DNA of 64,000 nucleotides from Nitratireductor thuwali (GCF_036621415.1 NZ_CP030941.1:2230001-2294000); one strand, 5' to 3'; positions 37,566-48,610 are shown, counted from the stretch's first letter. A program made the numbers and translations. Notes: generated by a model not told the origin, from the letters alone.

Positions 37566-38372
37566 TTATCCCAGATACAGCAGCGCCGCCAGCCCAAGGC
37601 TGCCGATCAGCAGCCGCCACCATCCAAAGAGCGCATAGCCGTGGCGTGAGACGTAGCCAAGCAGCCAGCGCACGACCAGAACGCCGGCCGCAAAGGCGGC
37701 GATGAATCCCGCTCCGATGATCTTGACGTCGGCCGCCGACAGGAGATCGTAGTTCTTGTAAAGGTCGTAGGCGAAGGCGCCGGCCATGGTTGGCATGGCC
37801 AGGAAAAAGGAGAACTCCGCCGCTGACCGCTTGTCGGCGCCAAGAATGAGCCCGCCCACGATGGTCGCGCCTGAGCGCGAGGTGCCGGGGATCATCGACA
37901 GGCACTGGAAAAGTCCTATCTTGAAGTACATGGACAGCGGAAAGCTGGTGATGTCGTTGTAGCGCGGCTGCCTTGCCCACCGGTCGACCCACAAGAGCAC
38001 CAGACCGCCGAGGATGAGCATGACGCAGATCAGCATCGGCGTCTCGAACAGCACGGTCTTGATGATCTTGTAGCTCAGCACGCCAATGATGGCGGCCGGC
38101 AGGAAGGCGAGCAGGACGCCGATGACGAAACGCTGCGTTGCCGGATCGCGCGGCAAAAGAACCAGCATCTGCCACAGGCGCGCGGCATACACGGATAGGA
38201 TGGCCAGGATCGCGCCCAACTGGATGAGCACTTCGAAAGCCTTGCCCGTCGATTGGAAGCCCAGAAAGTGGCCAGCCAGCAGAATGTGGCCGGTGGAGGA
38301 AACGGGAATGAACTCGGTCAGGCCCTCGAGGACGCCCAGCAAAAGCGCCTGCGCAATCGTTTGGTCCGGCAC
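37566..38372 (-). CDS. uppP: Undecaprenyl-diphosphatase (BacA/UppP)
   Basis: A 268-residue integral membrane enzyme recycling undecaprenyl diphosphate to the monophosphate carrier for peptidoglycan and LPS synthesis; excess confers bacitracin resistance in studied bacteria. The Glu-rich motif is [18 protein letters not shown], and the second catalytic motif is [16 protein letters not shown]. About eight membrane segments. It ends 10 bases from the converging TauE gene. Confidence 0.97.
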   Translation of the reverse strand: MPDQTIAQALLLGVLEGLTEFIPVSSTGHILLAGHFLGFQSTGKAFEVLIQLGAILAILSVYAARLWQMLVLLPRDPATQRFVIGVLLAFLPAAIIGVLSYKIIKTVLFETPMLICVMLILGGLVLLWVDRWARQPRYNDITSFPLSMYFKIGLFQCLSMIPGTSRSGATIVGGLILGADKRSAAEFSFFLAMPTMAGAFAYDLYKNYDLLSAADVKIIGAGFIAAFAAGVLVVRWLLGYVSRHGYALFGWWRLLIGSLGLAALLYLG

Positions 38373-38509
38373 TCAGTCCCTCACATCGGCTTGCTTGTCA
38401 GGGCCTGTATCTCCCCCTATAGCTCGGGAAAGAACCCTCGGAATCAGACGCGCCGAGGTTTAGCGTCACGGTCATGAAATGGCCAGAGGTTTTGAATAGT
38501 GCTTGTCGC

Positions 38510-39202
38510 ATGCTGACCCTTTTCCATCATCCGCTCTACGCCTCCTGCCGCTACGTGCGCATCGCATTCGGCGAGTACGGCGAGGAGCTCGCCCTGATCG
38601 AGGAGCGCCCGTGGCAGCGGCGCAAGGAGTTTCTGTCCCTCAATCCCGCCGGCACCATCCCCGTGCTTTTGGCGGAAGGCGACCATGCGATCACCGGTGC
38701 CACGGTGATCAGCGAATATCTCGACGAAACGCGCGGCGCGTTCCAGCGGTCGCGGCGGCTGATGGCCGAGGATCCCATCCAGCGTGCCGAGATTCGCCGG
38801 CTGGTAGACTGGTATCTGGTCAAGACGGATGGCGACGTGACGCGACATCTGGTGCGCGAACGCGCGCTCAAGCCGCTGATGGCCGGGGCACAGGGCGGCG
38901 GCTCGCCCGATTCGGCCGCCATTCGCGCGGCGCGGGCCAATGTGCGCCAGCACCTTAAATACACCAATTGGCTGGCTGCCACCCGCGACTGGCTTGCGGG
39001 GCCGCGTTTTTCATACGCCGATGCCGCCGCTGCCGCGTCGCTTTCGATCCTCGACTATCTGGGCGAGATCGAGTGGCGCGAATACGAGGCGGCGCGCGAC
39101 TGGTACAGCCGCATGAAATCGCGCCCTTCCTTCCGCTCGCTGCTCTCGGACCGGGTTCGCGGCTTGTCGCCGGCGTCGCACTACGCGGACCTGGATTTCT
39201 GA
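38510..39202 (+). CDS. Glutathione S-transferase family protein
   Basis: A 230-residue GST-like protein with a thioredoxin-fold N-terminal domain ([20 protein letters not shown], then [20 protein letters not shown] and an SEYLDET segment with the Ser of the glutathione site) and an all-helical C-terminal domain. ATG 38510 fits the family N-terminus; ATG 38474 is possible but adds residues unlike the family. No strong ribosome site is visible. queG starts 2 bases after its stop, so they are co-transcribed. Substrate unknown. Confidence 0.88.
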   Translation: MLTLFHHPLYASCRYVRIAFGEYGEELALIEERPWQRRKEFLSLNPAGTIPVLLAEGDHAITGATVISEYLDETRGAFQRSRRLMAEDPIQRAEIRRLVDWYLVKTDGDVTRHLVRERALKPLMAGAQGGGSPDSAAIRAARANVRQHLKYTNWLAATRDWLAGPRFSYADAAAAASLSILDYLGEIEWREYEAARDWYSRMKSRPSFRSLLSDRVRGLSPASHYADLDF

Positions 39203-39204
39203 CC

Positions 39205-40350
39205 ATGACCGCGCTGGCCGACCGCCGCCGGCTCCGCGCGTTCGTTGATGAAAAGGCGCGCGCCGCCGGCTTCGACAAGATCGCCGTCACCACCCCCGAC
39301 GCCGCACCGCAAGCGCCTGAGCGCCTGCGGCACTTCATCGAGGAGGGCCGCCACGGCTCGATGGCATGGATGGCGGAGACGGCGGAACGGCGCGCGCGTC
39401 CGCAGAATCTTTGGCCGCAGGTGCGCTCGATCATTATGCTAGGCATGAACTACGGCCCGGATGAAAATCCGCTGGCGCTCCTCGAAAGGAAAGATCGGGC
39501 GATCATCTCGGTCTATGCCCGCAACCGCGACTATCACGACGTCGTCAAGGGCAGACTCAAGCAGCTTGCCGGCCAGCTTGCGGCGAGGGCGGGCGAGGAC
39601 GTCAAGGTCTTCGTGGATACGGCCCCGGTGATGGAGAAGCCACTGGCCGCCGCCGCCGGGCTGGGCTGGCAGGGAAAGCATACCAACCTGGTGAGCCGCG
39701 AACTCGGCTCATGGCTGTTCCTGGGCTCGATCTTCACCACGGCGGAGCTGGAGCCCGACCTGCCGGAGGAAGATCATTGCGGCTCCTGCCGGGCCTGTCT
39801 CGACGTCTGCCCGACGGATGCCTTCCCTGCGCCCTATCAACTCGACGCGCGCCGCTGCATCTCCTACCTCACGATCGAGCACAAGGGGCCGATACCGCAC
39901 GAGTTCCGCGAGCCGATGGGCAACCGCATCTATGGCTGCGACGACTGCCTGGCCGTCTGCCCCTGGAACAAGTTCGCCCGGGATGCGGCCGAAATCAGGC
40001 TCAAGGCCCGCGACGACCTGAAGGAACCGGCGCTGGAAACCCTGCTTGATCTGGATGACACGGCCTTTCGCGAGCTGTTTTCCGGATCGCCCATCAAGCG
40101 CATCGGGCGGGACCGCTTCGTCCGCAACGTGCTGATAGCCGCCGGAAATTCGGGGCGGGCGGCCCTCGTGCCCCGCTGCCGCCGGCTCACGTCCGACCCG
40201 TCGCCGCTGGTGCGGGGCGCGGCCGTGTGGGCGCTGTCGCGCCTGCTCGACGCAGAAGAATTCGGCCGGCTTGCGAAAATCGGGCAGACCATTGAGATGG
40301 ATGAGGATGTCCGTCAGGAATGGCGGCATGCCTTGGGAAGGACGGCATGA
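39205..40350 (+). CDS. queG: Epoxyqueuosine reductase QueG
   Basis: A 381-residue cobalamin- and iron-sulfur-dependent enzyme that makes queuosine from epoxyqueuosine in tRNA wobble positions. The catalytic Asp is in [15 protein letters not shown]. Two [4Fe-4S] motifs follow: [15 protein letters not shown] and [15 protein letters not shown]-terminal HEAT-like region is present. The start at 39205 gives the family length; longer in-frame starts lie inside the GST gene. Overlaps the next gene by 4 bases (ATGA). Confidence 0.95.
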   Translation: MTALADRRRLRAFVDEKARAAGFDKIAVTTPDAAPQAPERLRHFIEEGRHGSMAWMAETAERRARPQNLWPQVRSIIMLGMNYGPDENPLALLERKDRAIISVYARNRDYHDVVKGRLKQLAGQLAARAGEDVKVFVDTAPVMEKPLAAAAGLGWQGKHTNLVSRELGSWLFLGSIFTTAELEPDLPEEDHCGSCRACLDVCPTDAFPAPYQLDARRCISYLTIEHKGPIPHEFREPMGNRIYGCDDCLAVCPWNKFARDAAEIRLKARDDLKEPALETLLDLDDTAFRELFSGSPIKRIGRDRFVRNVLIAAGNSGRAALVPRCRRLTSDPSPLVRGAAVWALSRLLDAEEFGRLAKIGQTIEMDEDVRQEWRHALGRTA

Positions 40351-41216
40351 GCGGCGAACGCATTTTCATATTCGGCGCCGGTTATTCCGCGCGGGCCTTC
40401 GCCCGCCAGGCCGCCGCCGGCGCTGCCAGCATCCACGGCACGACCCGCAGCGCCGGTAAGTTCGAAGCGCTTGCCGCGGACGCCGTGGTCCCGCTCCTTT
40501 ATGGCGGCTACGGCTTCGGCGAAACCTTGCTGCCGCCGCTGCGCGCGGCCACGCATCTTCTGGTTTCCATAGCCCCCGGCGAGGCCGGCGACCCGGTGCT
40601 CGACGATCTCGCGCGAGCGCGCCTGGAGATGCCGGCGCTGCGATGGATCGGCTATCTTTCGACCGTCGGGGTCTATGGCGATCATGGCGGCGCCTGGGTG
40701 GACGAGGAGACCGTCTGCCGCCCTTCGTCGGACCGCTCGCGCTGGCGATTGGCGGCGGAGCAAGGCTGGACCTCGCTCGCCGAAAGGCTGGGCGTCCCGA
40801 TTGCCATCCTGCGCCTGTCGGGCATCTACGGCCCCGGGCGCAACGCCTTCGTGAACCTGGAAAAAGGCACCGCCAGGCGGGTCGTCAAGCCGGGCCAGGT
40901 CTTCAATCGCGTCCACGTAGAGGATGTGGCGGGGGCGGCCCGGCATCTGATGGGCGCGGGCGCAGGCGGCATCTACAACGTCACCGATGACGAGCCGGCC
41001 CCGCCGCAGGACGTGGTGACGTATGCGGCCGAACTCATGGGCATCGAACCGCCGCCGCCGATACCCTTCGAGGAGGCCGGGATGGGTCCCATGGCCCGGT
41101 CGTTCTATTCCGAATGCAAGCGGGTATCGAACGCGGCGCTGAAGTCGGCAGGCTACGTTCTGCGGTTCCCGAATTACCGGCGTGCGCTGGAGGCCATGCG
41201 GGACGCCAGGCAGTAG
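40347..41216 (+). CDS. NAD(P)-dependent SDR/epimerase family protein (YeeZ-like)
   Basis: A 289-residue atypical SDR. It starts [20 protein letters not shown] with a Rossmann glycine motif, then [20 protein letters not shown], which holds the Ser and Tyr region, and [14 protein letters not shown]. The canonical Tyr-x3-Lys is not obvious, as in other YeeZ-like members. It overlaps the queG stop by 4 bases, so GST-queG-SDR form one transcript; no functional link to queuosine is evident. Confidence 0.85.
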   Translation: MSGERIFIFGAGYSARAFARQAAAGAASIHGTTRSAGKFEALAADAVVPLLYGGYGFGETLLPPLRAATHLLVSIAPGEAGDPVLDDLARARLEMPALRWIGYLSTVGVYGDHGGAWVDEETVCRPSSDRSRWRLAAEQGWTSLAERLGVPIAILRLSGIYGPGRNAFVNLEKGTARRVVKPGQVFNRVHVEDVAGAARHLMGAGAGGIYNVTDDEPAPPQDVVTYAAELMGIEPPPPIPFEEAGMGPMARSFYSECKRVSNAALKSAGYVLRFPNYRRALEAMRDARQ

Positions 41217-41450
41217 CGATATTTTTCCAGCCACGGGAGCGCTTTCGACTTCTTGTTGAAGAAATATTTCCTGCGGCCTTGCGCTGCGCACAAAACTCTT
41301 CTATCTAAGCGAGGTCGATATTTGTTGCTGAACTTTGTTTCGGCGCCTCAGGGCGCATCTGACGATCTTCCTATCAAAATCGATCTGCAACCGTTGTCGG
41401 GCATGTGGTCCGGCAGCTAATCTTTCGTGACCGATTGAAAGGAATTCGTC

Positions 41451-41660
41451 ATGACTACTGGAACAGTTAAGTTCTTCAACACCACCAAGGGCTTCGGCTT
41501 CATTCAGCCTGACGACGGCGCATCGGATGTGTTCGTTCACATCTCTGCAGTCGAGCGCGCTGGCATGCGCTCCATCGTCGAAGGCCAGAAGCTGAGCTTC
41601 GATATTGTCCAGGACCAGCGTTCTGGCAAAAGCGCTGCGGAAAACCTGCAGGCTGCATAA
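41451..41660 (+). CDS. Cold-shock protein (CspA family)
   Basis: A 69-residue single cold-shock domain. Both RNA-binding motifs are clear: [13 protein letters not shown] (RNP1) and [13 protein letters not shown] (RNP2). These proteins melt RNA secondary structure and act as RNA chaperones. A 234-base gap upstream leaves room for a long, structured 5' leader as in other csp genes. A GAAAGGAATTCGTC ribosome site precedes the ATG. A strong terminator follows. Confidence 0.96.
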   Translation: MTTGTVKFFNTTKGFGFIQPDDGASDVFVHISAVERAGMRSIVEGQKLSFDIVQDQRSGKSAAENLQAA

Positions 41661-41713
41661 TTCAATCTCGAACCTGTGACCACGGATGTACTGGCACGGG
41701 AACGAGATGTAGG

Positions 41714-41742
41714 AAAGGTCGGGTTACGCCCGGCCTTTTTTG
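41714..41742 (+). terminator. Rho-independent terminator of the cold-shock gene
   Basis: AAAGGTCGGG-TTACG-CCCGGCCTTTTTT: a 10-bp stem with one G-T wobble, a 5-base loop and a six-T tail, 54 bases past the stop codon. Confidence 0.92.
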
Positions 41743-41746
41743 TTTT

Positions 41747-41853
41747 AGAGCGCCATGCGTCCATTCGGACGCACAAGGGACGCTTTAACACTTTAAAATC
41801 TACGCATCGTGCTTTCCGAAAATCGATTCCGATCTTCGGGGCTAAGGCGTAGA
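41747..41853 (+). repeat. Dispersed palindromic repeat, full copy
   Basis: Complete order of the family: AGAGCGCCATGCGTCC-ATTC-GGACGCAC hairpin, GGGACGCTTTAACACTTT, CTACGCATCGTGCTTTCCGA, then AAATCGATTCCGATCTTCGG and a diverged tail ending GGCGTAG. It begins directly after the cold-shock terminator. Confidence 0.9.
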
Positions 41854-41970
41854 GCAGCTCCAGAAAGGTGGATACCGGTTTTCCACCCGGAACTGCGTAG
41901 TCAAAAGCTTGGATCGTTTCATCGTTTCCGTGAACCGGTGGAATGATCTGGCGTGATTCCTGCAGTAAAG

Positions 41971-42059
41971 TGCGATCCTTTGGAACGCTTCAAGGACACT
42001 GCAGGTTAGTCGAATCCACGCATCGCGCTTTCCGGAAAATCGGCCGGGCCGATGCTGCA
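41971..42059 (+). repeat. Diverged second repeat copy, tandem to the previous one
   Basis: GATCCTTTGGAACGCTTCAAGGACACTG is a worn hairpin half. ATCCACGCATCGCGCTTTCC, GGAAAATCGGCCGGGCCGAT and GCTGC follow as the second half. It ends 17 bases before the small basic protein gene, whose ribosome site lies in its tail. Between the two copies (41854-41970) I see no gene; this is the rest of a 415-base gap. Confidence 0.65.
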
Positions 42060-42075
42060 AGGGAGCAGAACAACC

Positions 42076-42327
42076 ATGAGCACCCTCAATCAGACCACCC
42101 TGTTCAAGCCCGCGCGCCCCTCGGCGACGAGCAAGGCAGAAACGACAACGAGCGTAGCCCGCGGCATCATCGAGGCCGAGGCGAAGGCTCGTGATGCCAA
42201 ATCGGCACGTCTTCGCGAAGCCCGGCTGGCTCAGGAAGCCGCCGAGGCGGCCAATCCGCCTGCCGAACCAGCCAAGAAGAAGGCCGTTCGCAAGAAGCCG
42301 GTGGCCCGTAAAGCCAAGACGGCCTGA
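42076..42327 (+). CDS. Small basic protein of unknown function
   Basis: An 83-residue protein starting MSTLNQTTLFKPARPSATSK. The middle (residues 30-60) is a highly charged, Ala/Arg/Glu-rich helix. The C-terminal 25 residues are a Lys/Ala/Pro/Arg tail (AKKKAVRKKPVARKAKTA) resembling histone-H1-like or nucleic-acid-binding tails. AAGGGAGCAGAACAACC precedes the ATG. I do not recognise a named family; composition suggests nucleic-acid contact, which is inference. It is single and flanked by repeats on its 5' side. Confidence 0.7.
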   Translation: MSTLNQTTLFKPARPSATSKAETTTSVARGIIEAEAKARDAKSARLREARLAQEAAEAANPPAEPAKKKAVRKKPVARKAKTA

Positions 42328-42429
42328 GGCGGCACGGCAAGGCGCCGCTCCGAAAGCTCTCGGCGGTCTTTGCCATACGGGCTGCAAGTCGGTTATGATG
42401 ACGCAGATCATCTGATTTGCGAGCGTTCC

Positions 42430-43455
42430 ATGCCGGCTCCGTTCCCGCGCCTTTTCCTGCCGACCATCCTGTTGTGCTGCATGGCTGCCTTGCCTGCCGC
42501 ATCCGAACCCCTGGCCAAGCAGCTGTTCGGCGCGAAAGAATTGCCGACCGCCACAGCGCCTGCCGTCCATGGCTTCTATTCTAAAGGATGCTTTGCCGGC
42601 GGTATTGCCATTGCACCGGACGGGCCGAGATGGCAGGCGATGCGGCTTTCGCGCAATCGGCGCTGGGGCCACCCCGAAATGATCAAGCTGATCGAGAAGC
42701 TGTCGCGCGATGCCGCCCAAAGCGGCTGGCCCGGCCTGCTCGTCGGCGACATCTCGCAGCCGCGCGGCGGTCCGATGTTGAGCGGCCACGCCTCGCACCA
42801 GATCGGCTTGGACGCCGATATCTGGTTCACGCCCATGCCCGACGAGCGCATGAGTGTGGCCGAGCGCGAGAAGGTCAGCGCTGTTTCCATGCTGAAGGGC
42901 GATACGCTTTATGTCGACGATCGCAAGTGGACGCCGGCACACGAAGCGGTGCTGCGTCATGCGGCAAAATACCCGCAGGTCGAGCGCATCCTGGTCCATC
43001 CCGGGATCAAGAAGAAATTGTGCGACACGGTGAAGGGCGACCGGAGTTGGCTGTCCAAGATCCGGCCGTTCTGGGGCCATCACTACCATTTCCATGTCAG
43101 GATCGGCTGCCCTAGGGGATCGCCCGGCTGCAAGCCGCAGGCGCCTGTATCGGGCGGCCAGGGCTGCGATGCGTCCCTGGCCTGGTGGTTCACCGACGAG
43201 CCGTGGAAGCCGGCGGAAGGCCCGGCAAAGCCAAAGGCCCGTGACGTGATGACCATGGCAAACCTGCCCGCCGCCTGCCGCGCGGTGCTGAATGCGCCGG
43301 CGCCGTCCTCGGAGGCCGTGGTCACGCTGGCCGGACCGGAAGGCGTGCAGCCATCTGCGGCCACGGCGCCGGCGCCCGCAAGCCCGTCACCGTCGCTTGA
43401 CGCGCTGCGGCCGGCGGACATACCGCGACCCTCGCCCCGGCCATACCGGCAATAA
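42430..43455 (+). CDS. mepA: Penicillin-insensitive murein endopeptidase MepA
   Basis: A 341-residue exported zinc peptidase (LAS family) that cuts D-Ala-meso-DAP cross-links in peptidoglycan. A signal peptide ([18 protein letters not shown]) is followed by [16 protein letters not shown], which contains zinc ligands, and by [20 protein letters not shown], with the His cluster and a disulphide-forming Cys pair. A Pro/Ala-rich C-terminal tail (about 60 residues) is extra to the E. coli protein. The start at 42430 fits the signal peptide. Confidence 0.93.
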   Translation: MPAPFPRLFLPTILLCCMAALPAASEPLAKQLFGAKELPTATAPAVHGFYSKGCFAGGIAIAPDGPRWQAMRLSRNRRWGHPEMIKLIEKLSRDAAQSGWPGLLVGDISQPRGGPMLSGHASHQIGLDADIWFTPMPDERMSVAEREKVSAVSMLKGDTLYVDDRKWTPAHEAVLRHAAKYPQVERILVHPGIKKKLCDTVKGDRSWLSKIRPFWGHHYHFHVRIGCPRGSPGCKPQAPVSGGQGCDASLAWWFTDEPWKPAEGPAKPKARDVMTMANLPAACRAVLNAPAPSSEAVVTLAGPEGVQPSAATAPAPASPSPSLDALRPADIPRPSPRPYRQ

Positions 43456-43526
43456 GTTTCGTTCCGCGGCGGCTTTCCATCGCCGGTCGGCTCGCTTATA
43501 GGTTCAAACGATTTAGCCAGCGGGAT

Positions 43527-43934
43527 TTGAGGGCAGCTTTGACTGGGCGGCAACGTGTTGCGCTGATCGCGCACGATCAGAAGAAGGACGATCTGGTCGC
43601 CTTTGCCAAGGCGCATGAGCCCTTTTTGTCGGATGCGGCCATCGTCGCAACGGGCACGACCGGCGGACGCGTCGCCGAAGCCTGTCCGAGCCTGGATGTG
43701 AAGCGCCTGAAGAGCGGGCCGCTTGGCGGCGACCAGCAGATCGGCGCCCTGATCGCCGAAGGTGCCGTGGACCTGATCATTTTCTTCGTGGACCCGCTCA
43801 CGCCTATGCCGCACGATCTGGACGTGAAGGCATTGATGCGGCTTGCGATCGTGTACGATATTCCCATGGCTCTCAACGCCGCCACGGCCGAGGCCCTTTT
43901 ACTGCATGCGGAAGCGGGCCTGACGGCCCGATAA
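43527..43934 (+). CDS. mgsA: Methylglyoxal synthase
   Basis: A 135-residue enzyme turning dihydroxyacetone phosphate into methylglyoxal and phosphate, a glycolytic overflow bypass. Landmarks are [12 protein letters not shown] at the N-terminus, the phosphate/catalytic segment [17 protein letters not shown] with the active-site Asp, and [15 protein letters not shown] with the active-site His. The start is uncertain: TTG 43527, or TTG 43539 with GAGGG upstream. It precedes glk by 24 bases in the same direction. Confidence 0.93.
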   Translation: MRAALTGRQRVALIAHDQKKDDLVAFAKAHEPFLSDAAIVATGTTGGRVAEACPSLDVKRLKSGPLGGDQQIGALIAEGAVDLIIFFVDPLTPMPHDLDVKALMRLAIVYDIPMALNAATAEALLLHAEAGLTAR

Positions 43935-43958
43935 GACAACCAGGAGAACCACCGCGAG

Positions 43959-44986
43959 ATGGCGTACCCCAGCACCCAAGACACCGTGCTCGAGTTCCCG
44001 ATCCTGATCGGGGATATCGGCGGCACGAACGCCCGCTTCGCCATCGTGGTCGATTCCTATGCCGAGCCGCGCGAGTTTCCGGTGGTGCAGACGGCCGATT
44101 TCGCCACGATCGACGAAGCCATCCAGACCTCCATTCTGGACCAGACCAACATCATTCCGCGTTCCGCAGTGCTGGCGGTGGCGGGACCTGTCGATGGCGA
44201 CGAAATCGACCTGACCAATTGCGATTGGGTCGTGCGACCGAAGCAGATGATGGCGGAACTGGGGTTTTCCGATGTCGTGGTGCTGAACGATTTCGAGGCG
44301 CAGGCCCTGGCCGTCGTCGCGCTGGGCGAAGAGCATCTGGAGAAGATCGGCGGCGGTGCCGCCGAAACGACTGGAAGCCGCGTCGTGCTCGGCCCGGGCA
44401 CCGGGTTGGGTGTCGCTGGGCTGGTCCATGCGCGCCACACCTGGATACCGGTGCCTGGCGAAGGCGGGCATATGGATCTGGGTCCCCGCACCGAACGCGA
44501 TCTGGAGATATTCCCGCATGTGGAGCGGATCGGCGGCCGCATTTCGGCGGAGCAGCTCCTTTGCGGGCGCGGCCTTGTCAATCTCTATCGCGCCATCGCC
44601 AAGGCCGACGGCAAGGACGCCAAATTCGCGACGCCGGCGGAGATAACGGGTGCGGCACTTGAACGGCGTGACGAGATCGCCGCCGAAGCCCTCGATCTCT
44701 TCGTAACCTATCTCGGCCGGCTGGCAGGTGATCTGGGACTGGTATTCATGAGCCGGGGGGGGTTTTCCTCACCGGAGGCATTGCCCAGAAGATCGTGCCC
44801 GCCCTGCAGAACGGCAGGTTCAGGACCGCCTTCGAGGACAAGGCGCCGCACAGCGCGCTTCTGGCCGACATGCCGGTGTTCGTGATCACCCATCCGCTGG
44901 CGGCGCTTTCCGGCATTGCAGCCTTCGCCCGCACTCCGGCCCGCTTCGGCGTCGAGACGGCCGGCAGGCGCTGGCGGCTGCGCTGA
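43959..44986 (+). pseudogene. glk: Glucokinase, reading frame broken by one base
   Basis: Glucose phosphorylation by ATP. The frame from ATG 43959 has [17 protein letters not shown] (phosphate loop), [32 protein letters not shown] and [12 protein letters not shown]. At a run of eight G (44755-44762) it slips: the read frame ends at 44885 in a basic nonsense tail. The conserved continuation ([20 protein letters not shown] through [14 protein letters not shown]) continues in another frame to 44986. One more G gives an intact protein of about 342 residues with [13 protein letters not shown] at the join. An intact gene with a sequencing error is the most likely state. Confidence 0.9.
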
Positions 44987-45083
44987 GTCGCCGCGATTGC
45001 ATATGCGGCTGCGATGAGGCATAGCCCCTGCCGAGGGCAAACGCGGCGATGCGGGGGCGGCCGCCACTCAGCGAGTACGAATA

Positions 45084-46934
45084 TTGTTCGGCAGGAACAG
45101 CAATAGCGATCAACACATCGAGCCCGGCGACGTCGTCGCGGTGGTCCGCCGCGTTTTTGCCGAGAACGGCCGCGATTATCTCGGCCTTTATGCCATGGCG
45201 ACCCTGTGCATGCTGGCGCTGGCCGCCACCACCGCATTCAGCGCTTGGATCATGCGCTACATCGTCAATGATCTGTTCTACGGGCAGCGCTGGGACCTGG
45301 TGCCGTGGATTTGCGGCGGCATCGTCGTGGCTTTCACGGTGCGCGGCTTTGCCACCTACGGCCAGGCCGTCCTGCTTGCCCGTGTGGGCAACAATATCGT
45401 GGCCCGCTACCAGCAGCGTCTGTTCGATCATCTGCTGAAGCTAGGCATGCCGTTCTTCACGGCCTCCCGCTCCGGCCAGATCTCGGCTCAGATCAGCCAG
45501 AATGTCACCGGCATCCGCGACCTGCTCAACATGACGGTTGCCGCGATCGCGCGCGACGCGGTCACGCTGATCGGCCTGATTGCCGTCATGCTGTGGCAGG
45601 ACTGGCTCCTTTCGGTGATGGCCTTCATCATCGGCCCTCCGATCATTCTCGCCGTCAACTACATCATGCGTCGGCTGCGCCGCGTGACACGCGAATCGGT
45701 GGAGATCAATTCGCACCTTTTGGGCGCGATGCAGGAATCCGTGCAGGGAATTGCCATCGTCAAGGCATTCACGATGGAGAACGTCCTGTCGCGCAAGATT
45801 GCCCAACTCGTCTATCAGGCGGAGGAGCGCAACAACAAGATCGCCCGCGTTTCCGAGCGCATGGCGCCGATCACCGAAATGGTGGCCGGCGTGGCCATCG
45901 CCGGAGTCATCGGCTATGCAGCTTGGCGGGCTTCGGCGTTGGCCGAGCCGCCCGGCGCCGTAATATCCTTCATCACCGCCCTTTTGCTGGCCTATGATCC
46001 GGTCCGGCGGCTGGCCCGCGTGCAGGTCAATCTGGAGCGCGCGCTGGTCAACGCCAGGATGATATACGAAATCCTGGACCTGAAGCCGCAGCAGGGCGAT
46101 GCAGCGGGCGCCGGCGTCCTTGAGGTTTCGGCGGGAGAAGTGCGTTTTGACAAGGTTCGCTTCGCCTATTCGCAGAACCTGCCTGTCCTGCACGGCGTCA
46201 GCTTTACGGCCAGAGCCGGCAAGACGACTGCGATCGTCGGCCCCTCCGGTGCCGGCAAATCGACCCTCTTCGCCCTGCTGCAACGCTTCTATGACGTGGA
46301 TGGCGGGACGATCACCATCGACGGGCAGGACATTGCGGAGATCACCAAGGTCTCCTTGCGCTCCTCCATCGCCTATGTTTCCCAGCACCCCTATCTTTTC
46401 GAGGGCAGCATCCGCGACAACATTCGGTACGGCCGGCCGGACGCAACGGACGAGGAGGTGGAGGCGGCGGCCCGGCTTGCGAACGCCGAGGAGTTCATAA
46501 AGCTGCAGCCAGAGGGCTACGAGACGCTGGTGGGCGAGAACGGCGTGACGCTGTCGGGCGGCCAGCGCCAGCGCGTCTCCATCGCCCGCGCCATCGTGCG
46601 CAATGCGCCTATCCTGCTTCTCGACGAGGCGACGTCCGCGCTCGACAATGAATCGGAGGCGCGGGTCCAGGAAGCGCTGGAGCGCATCATGAAGGACCGC
46701 ACGACGCTGGTCATTGCGCACCGCCTCTCCACCGTGGTCAATGCCGATCATATCGTGGTGCTGGAAGACGGGCTCCTTGTGGAGGAGGGCACGCACCGCG
46801 CGCTCGTCAGGAAGCCGCATGGGGTCTATGCCCGCTTTCACCGGATGCAGCAGGAAAAGGCGGAGAACCTGCTTGAGGGAACGGCCGGCCTCCCGTCGGA
46901 AATGGCCGAAGAAGAAGCGGGGGGCAGCCGATGA
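45084..46934 (+). CDS. ABC exporter, MsbA-like (fused membrane and ATPase domains)
   Basis: A 616-residue half-transporter: six-helix exporter membrane domain (about 30-320), then an ABC domain with Walker [17 protein letters not shown]-loop ISQH-like [20 protein letters not shown], signature [15 protein letters not shown] and Walker [18 protein letters not shown]. These match lipid A/multidrug exporters. The start is a TTG at 45084 without a strong ribosome site. It overlaps dapB by 4 bases (ATGA). The substrate is not known. Confidence 0.9.
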   Translation: MFGRNSNSDQHIEPGDVVAVVRRVFAENGRDYLGLYAMATLCMLALAATTAFSAWIMRYIVNDLFYGQRWDLVPWICGGIVVAFTVRGFATYGQAVLLARVGNNIVARYQQRLFDHLLKLGMPFFTASRSGQISAQISQNVTGIRDLLNMTVAAIARDAVTLIGLIAVMLWQDWLLSVMAFIIGPPIILAVNYIMRRLRRVTRESVEINSHLLGAMQESVQGIAIVKAFTMENVLSRKIAQLVYQAEERNNKIARVSERMAPITEMVAGVAIAGVIGYAAWRASALAEPPGAVISFITALLLAYDPVRRLARVQVNLERALVNARMIYEILDLKPQQGDAAGAGVLEVSAGEVRFDKVRFAYSQNLPVLHGVSFTARAGKTTAIVGPSGAGKSTLFALLQRFYDVDGGTITIDGQDIAEITKVSLRSSIAYVSQHPYLFEGSIRDNIRYGRPDATDEEVEAAARLANAEEFIKLQPEGYETLVGENGVTLSGGQRQRVSIARAIVRNAPILLLDEATSALDNESEARVQEALERIMKDRTTLVIAHRLSTVVNADHIVVLEDGLLVEEGTHRALVRKPHGVYARFHRMQQEKAENLLEGTAGLPSEMAEEEAGGSR

Positions 46935-47746
46935 AGGAAATGGGGCTCGTGGTCGTGGGCGCGGCCGGGCGGATGGGGCAGACCCTGATCCGTGTCGTCC
47001 ATCAGATGGATGGAGCGCGCCTTGCGGGGGCCGTGGAGCGGTCGGGCTCACCCCATCTGGGCAAGGACGCCGGCGAACTGGCCGGCATCGGCATCCTCAA
47101 CGTCCCGATCGTCGAGGATGTCGGCCGGGCTTTTGCGGGTGCCGACGGCGTGCTCGATTTCACCTCTCCCGCCGCCTCGGTGGCCTTTGCGGGGCAAGCC
47201 GCGGAGGCCGGCCTCGTCCATGTCGTAGGCACGACGGGAATCCAGGCCGACCAGGAAAATGCCTTCGTGGAAGCCGCGCGCCGAACGCCTATCGTGAAAT
47301 CGGGCAATATGAGCCTTGGCGTCAACCTCTTGGCGGTCCTGGTCAAGCAGGCCGCAAGGGCGCTGCCAGCCGCCGATTTCGATATCGAGGTGGTCGAGAT
47401 GCATCACCGCCACAAGGTGGATGCACCGTCGGGCACCGCGCTTCTTTTGGGCAAGGCGGCGGCGGAAGGCCGCGGCGTCGATCTCGATGCAAATAGCGTG
47501 CGCTCGCGCGACGGGCATACCGGCGCTCGCGAGACCGGCACTATTGGCTTCGCGACGCTGCGCGGCGGTTCGGTCGTCGGCGAGCATTCCGTCATCCTGG
47601 CCGGCACCGGCGAGCGCATTACGCTCTCGCACCAGGCGGACGACCGCACCATTTTCGCGCGCGGCGCGGTTGCGGCAGCGCTATGGGCGCGCGACAAGAA
47701 GGCCGGTCTCTATTCCATGCTGGATGTGCTGGGGCTGGCGGAATAA
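46931..47746 (+). CDS. dapB: 4-hydroxy-tetrahydrodipicolinate reductase
   Basis: A 271-residue DapB of the lysine/diaminopimelate pathway. The dinucleotide-binding motif [15 protein letters not shown] opens the protein. The catalytic segment is [19 protein letters not shown], with the His and Lys of the active site. The C-terminal [22 protein letters not shown] is typical. Overlaps the ABC exporter gene by 4 bases; gpmA follows 32 bases later. Confidence 0.97.
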   Translation: MKEMGLVVVGAAGRMGQTLIRVVHQMDGARLAGAVERSGSPHLGKDAGELAGIGILNVPIVEDVGRAFAGADGVLDFTSPAASVAFAGQAAEAGLVHVVGTTGIQADQENAFVEAARRTPIVKSGNMSLGVNLLAVLVKQAARALPAADFDIEVVEMHHRHKVDAPSGTALLLGKAAAEGRGVDLDANSVRSRDGHTGARETGTIGFATLRGGSVVGEHSVILAGTGERITLSHQADDRTIFARGAVAAALWARDKKAGLYSMLDVLGLAE

Positions 47747-47778
47747 TTTCATCGGTATAACGCGAGGGGAAGATACGC

Positions 47779-48399
47779 ATGTCCGGAACACTGATCCTGG
47801 TCCGCCACGGCCAGAGCGAGTGGAACCTGAAGAACCTTTTCACCGGCTGGCGCGACCCCGGCCTGACCGAAAAGGGACATGAAGAGGCGAAATCCGCGGG
47901 CCGCAAGATCAAGGCGCTCGGCCTCAAGCCCAATATCGCCTTCACCTCGGTGCTTTCCCGCGCAAACGTCACCAACGACCACATCCTGGCCGAGCTCGGC
48001 CTGGAAGGGCTTCAGACCATTCGCCACGAGGCGCTGAACGAGCGCGACTACGGCGACCTTTCCGGTCTCAACAAGGACGACGCGCGCGCCAAATGGGGCG
48101 AGGAGCAGGTGCATATCTGGCGCCGCTCCTACGATGTGCAGCCGCCCGGCGGCGAGAGCCTGAAGGACACGGGCGCGCGCGTATGGCCTTACTATCTGCA
48201 CACGATGCAGCCCCATGTGCTGCGCGGCGGCACGGTTCTCGTCTCGGCCCATGGCAATTCGCTGCGCGCGCTGGTGATGGCGCTGGACGGGCTTTCGGGC
48301 GAAGAGGTCGTCAAGATGGAAATCGCCACAGGCATTCCCATCGTCTATAGCCTCAATGCCGATTCCACCGTCGCCTCGAAGCAGATCCTGGAAGACTGA
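47779..48399 (+). CDS. gpmA: 2,3-bisphosphoglycerate-dependent phosphoglycerate mutase
   Basis: A 206-residue histidine-phosphatase-superfamily mutase of glycolysis. The RHG motif with the phosphorylated His is [39 protein letters not shown] carries the catalytic Glu, and [13 protein letters not shown] the second His. The length is that of the short alphaproteobacterial form, lacking the E. coli insertion. GAGGGGAAGATACGC precedes the ATG. Confidence 0.95.
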   Translation: MSGTLILVRHGQSEWNLKNLFTGWRDPGLTEKGHEEAKSAGRKIKALGLKPNIAFTSVLSRANVTNDHILAELGLEGLQTIRHEALNERDYGDLSGLNKDDARAKWGEEQVHIWRRSYDVQPPGGESLKDTGARVWPYYLHTMQPHVLRGGTVLVSAHGNSLRALVMALDGLSGEEVVKMEIATGIPIVYSLNADSTVASKQILED

Positions 48400-48483
48400 G
48401 CCTCCGTGCCGGTAATTTGCCGGCTTGTCGGCGCCTGTTGCCGGAGGCCTGCAAAAATCGCCAAGGGAATAGCCGAATCCGCG

Positions 48484-48512
48484 TTGACAGTGAAAGGCAG
48501 GCCGCTTACATC
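48484..48512 (+). promoter_or_regulatory. tRNA-Leu promoter
   Basis: Perfect -35 TTGACA (48484-48489), 17-base spacer, then a weak -10 (TACATC, 48507-48512). Transcription would start about 7 bases before the tRNA, as is common for tRNA genes. Confidence 0.5.
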
Positions 48513-48525
48513 GGCTGCGCACCTT

Positions 48526-48610
48526 GCCCAGGTGGCGGAATTGGTAGACGCGCACGGTTCAGGTCCGTGTGCCGCGAGGCGTGGAGGTTCGAGTCCTCTC
48601 CTGGGCACCA
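48526..48610 (+). tRNA. tRNA-Leu (anticodon CAG)
   Basis: An 85-nt class II tRNA with a long variable arm. The acceptor stem GCCCAGG pairs with CCTGGGC, followed by A and an encoded CCA. The D-loop reads AATTGGTAGACGCGC, typical of tRNA-Leu. The anticodon stem CACGG/CCGTG holds loop TTCAGGT with anticodon CAG at 48560-48562. The T-arm has GGTTCGAGTCC. Confidence 0.96.
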
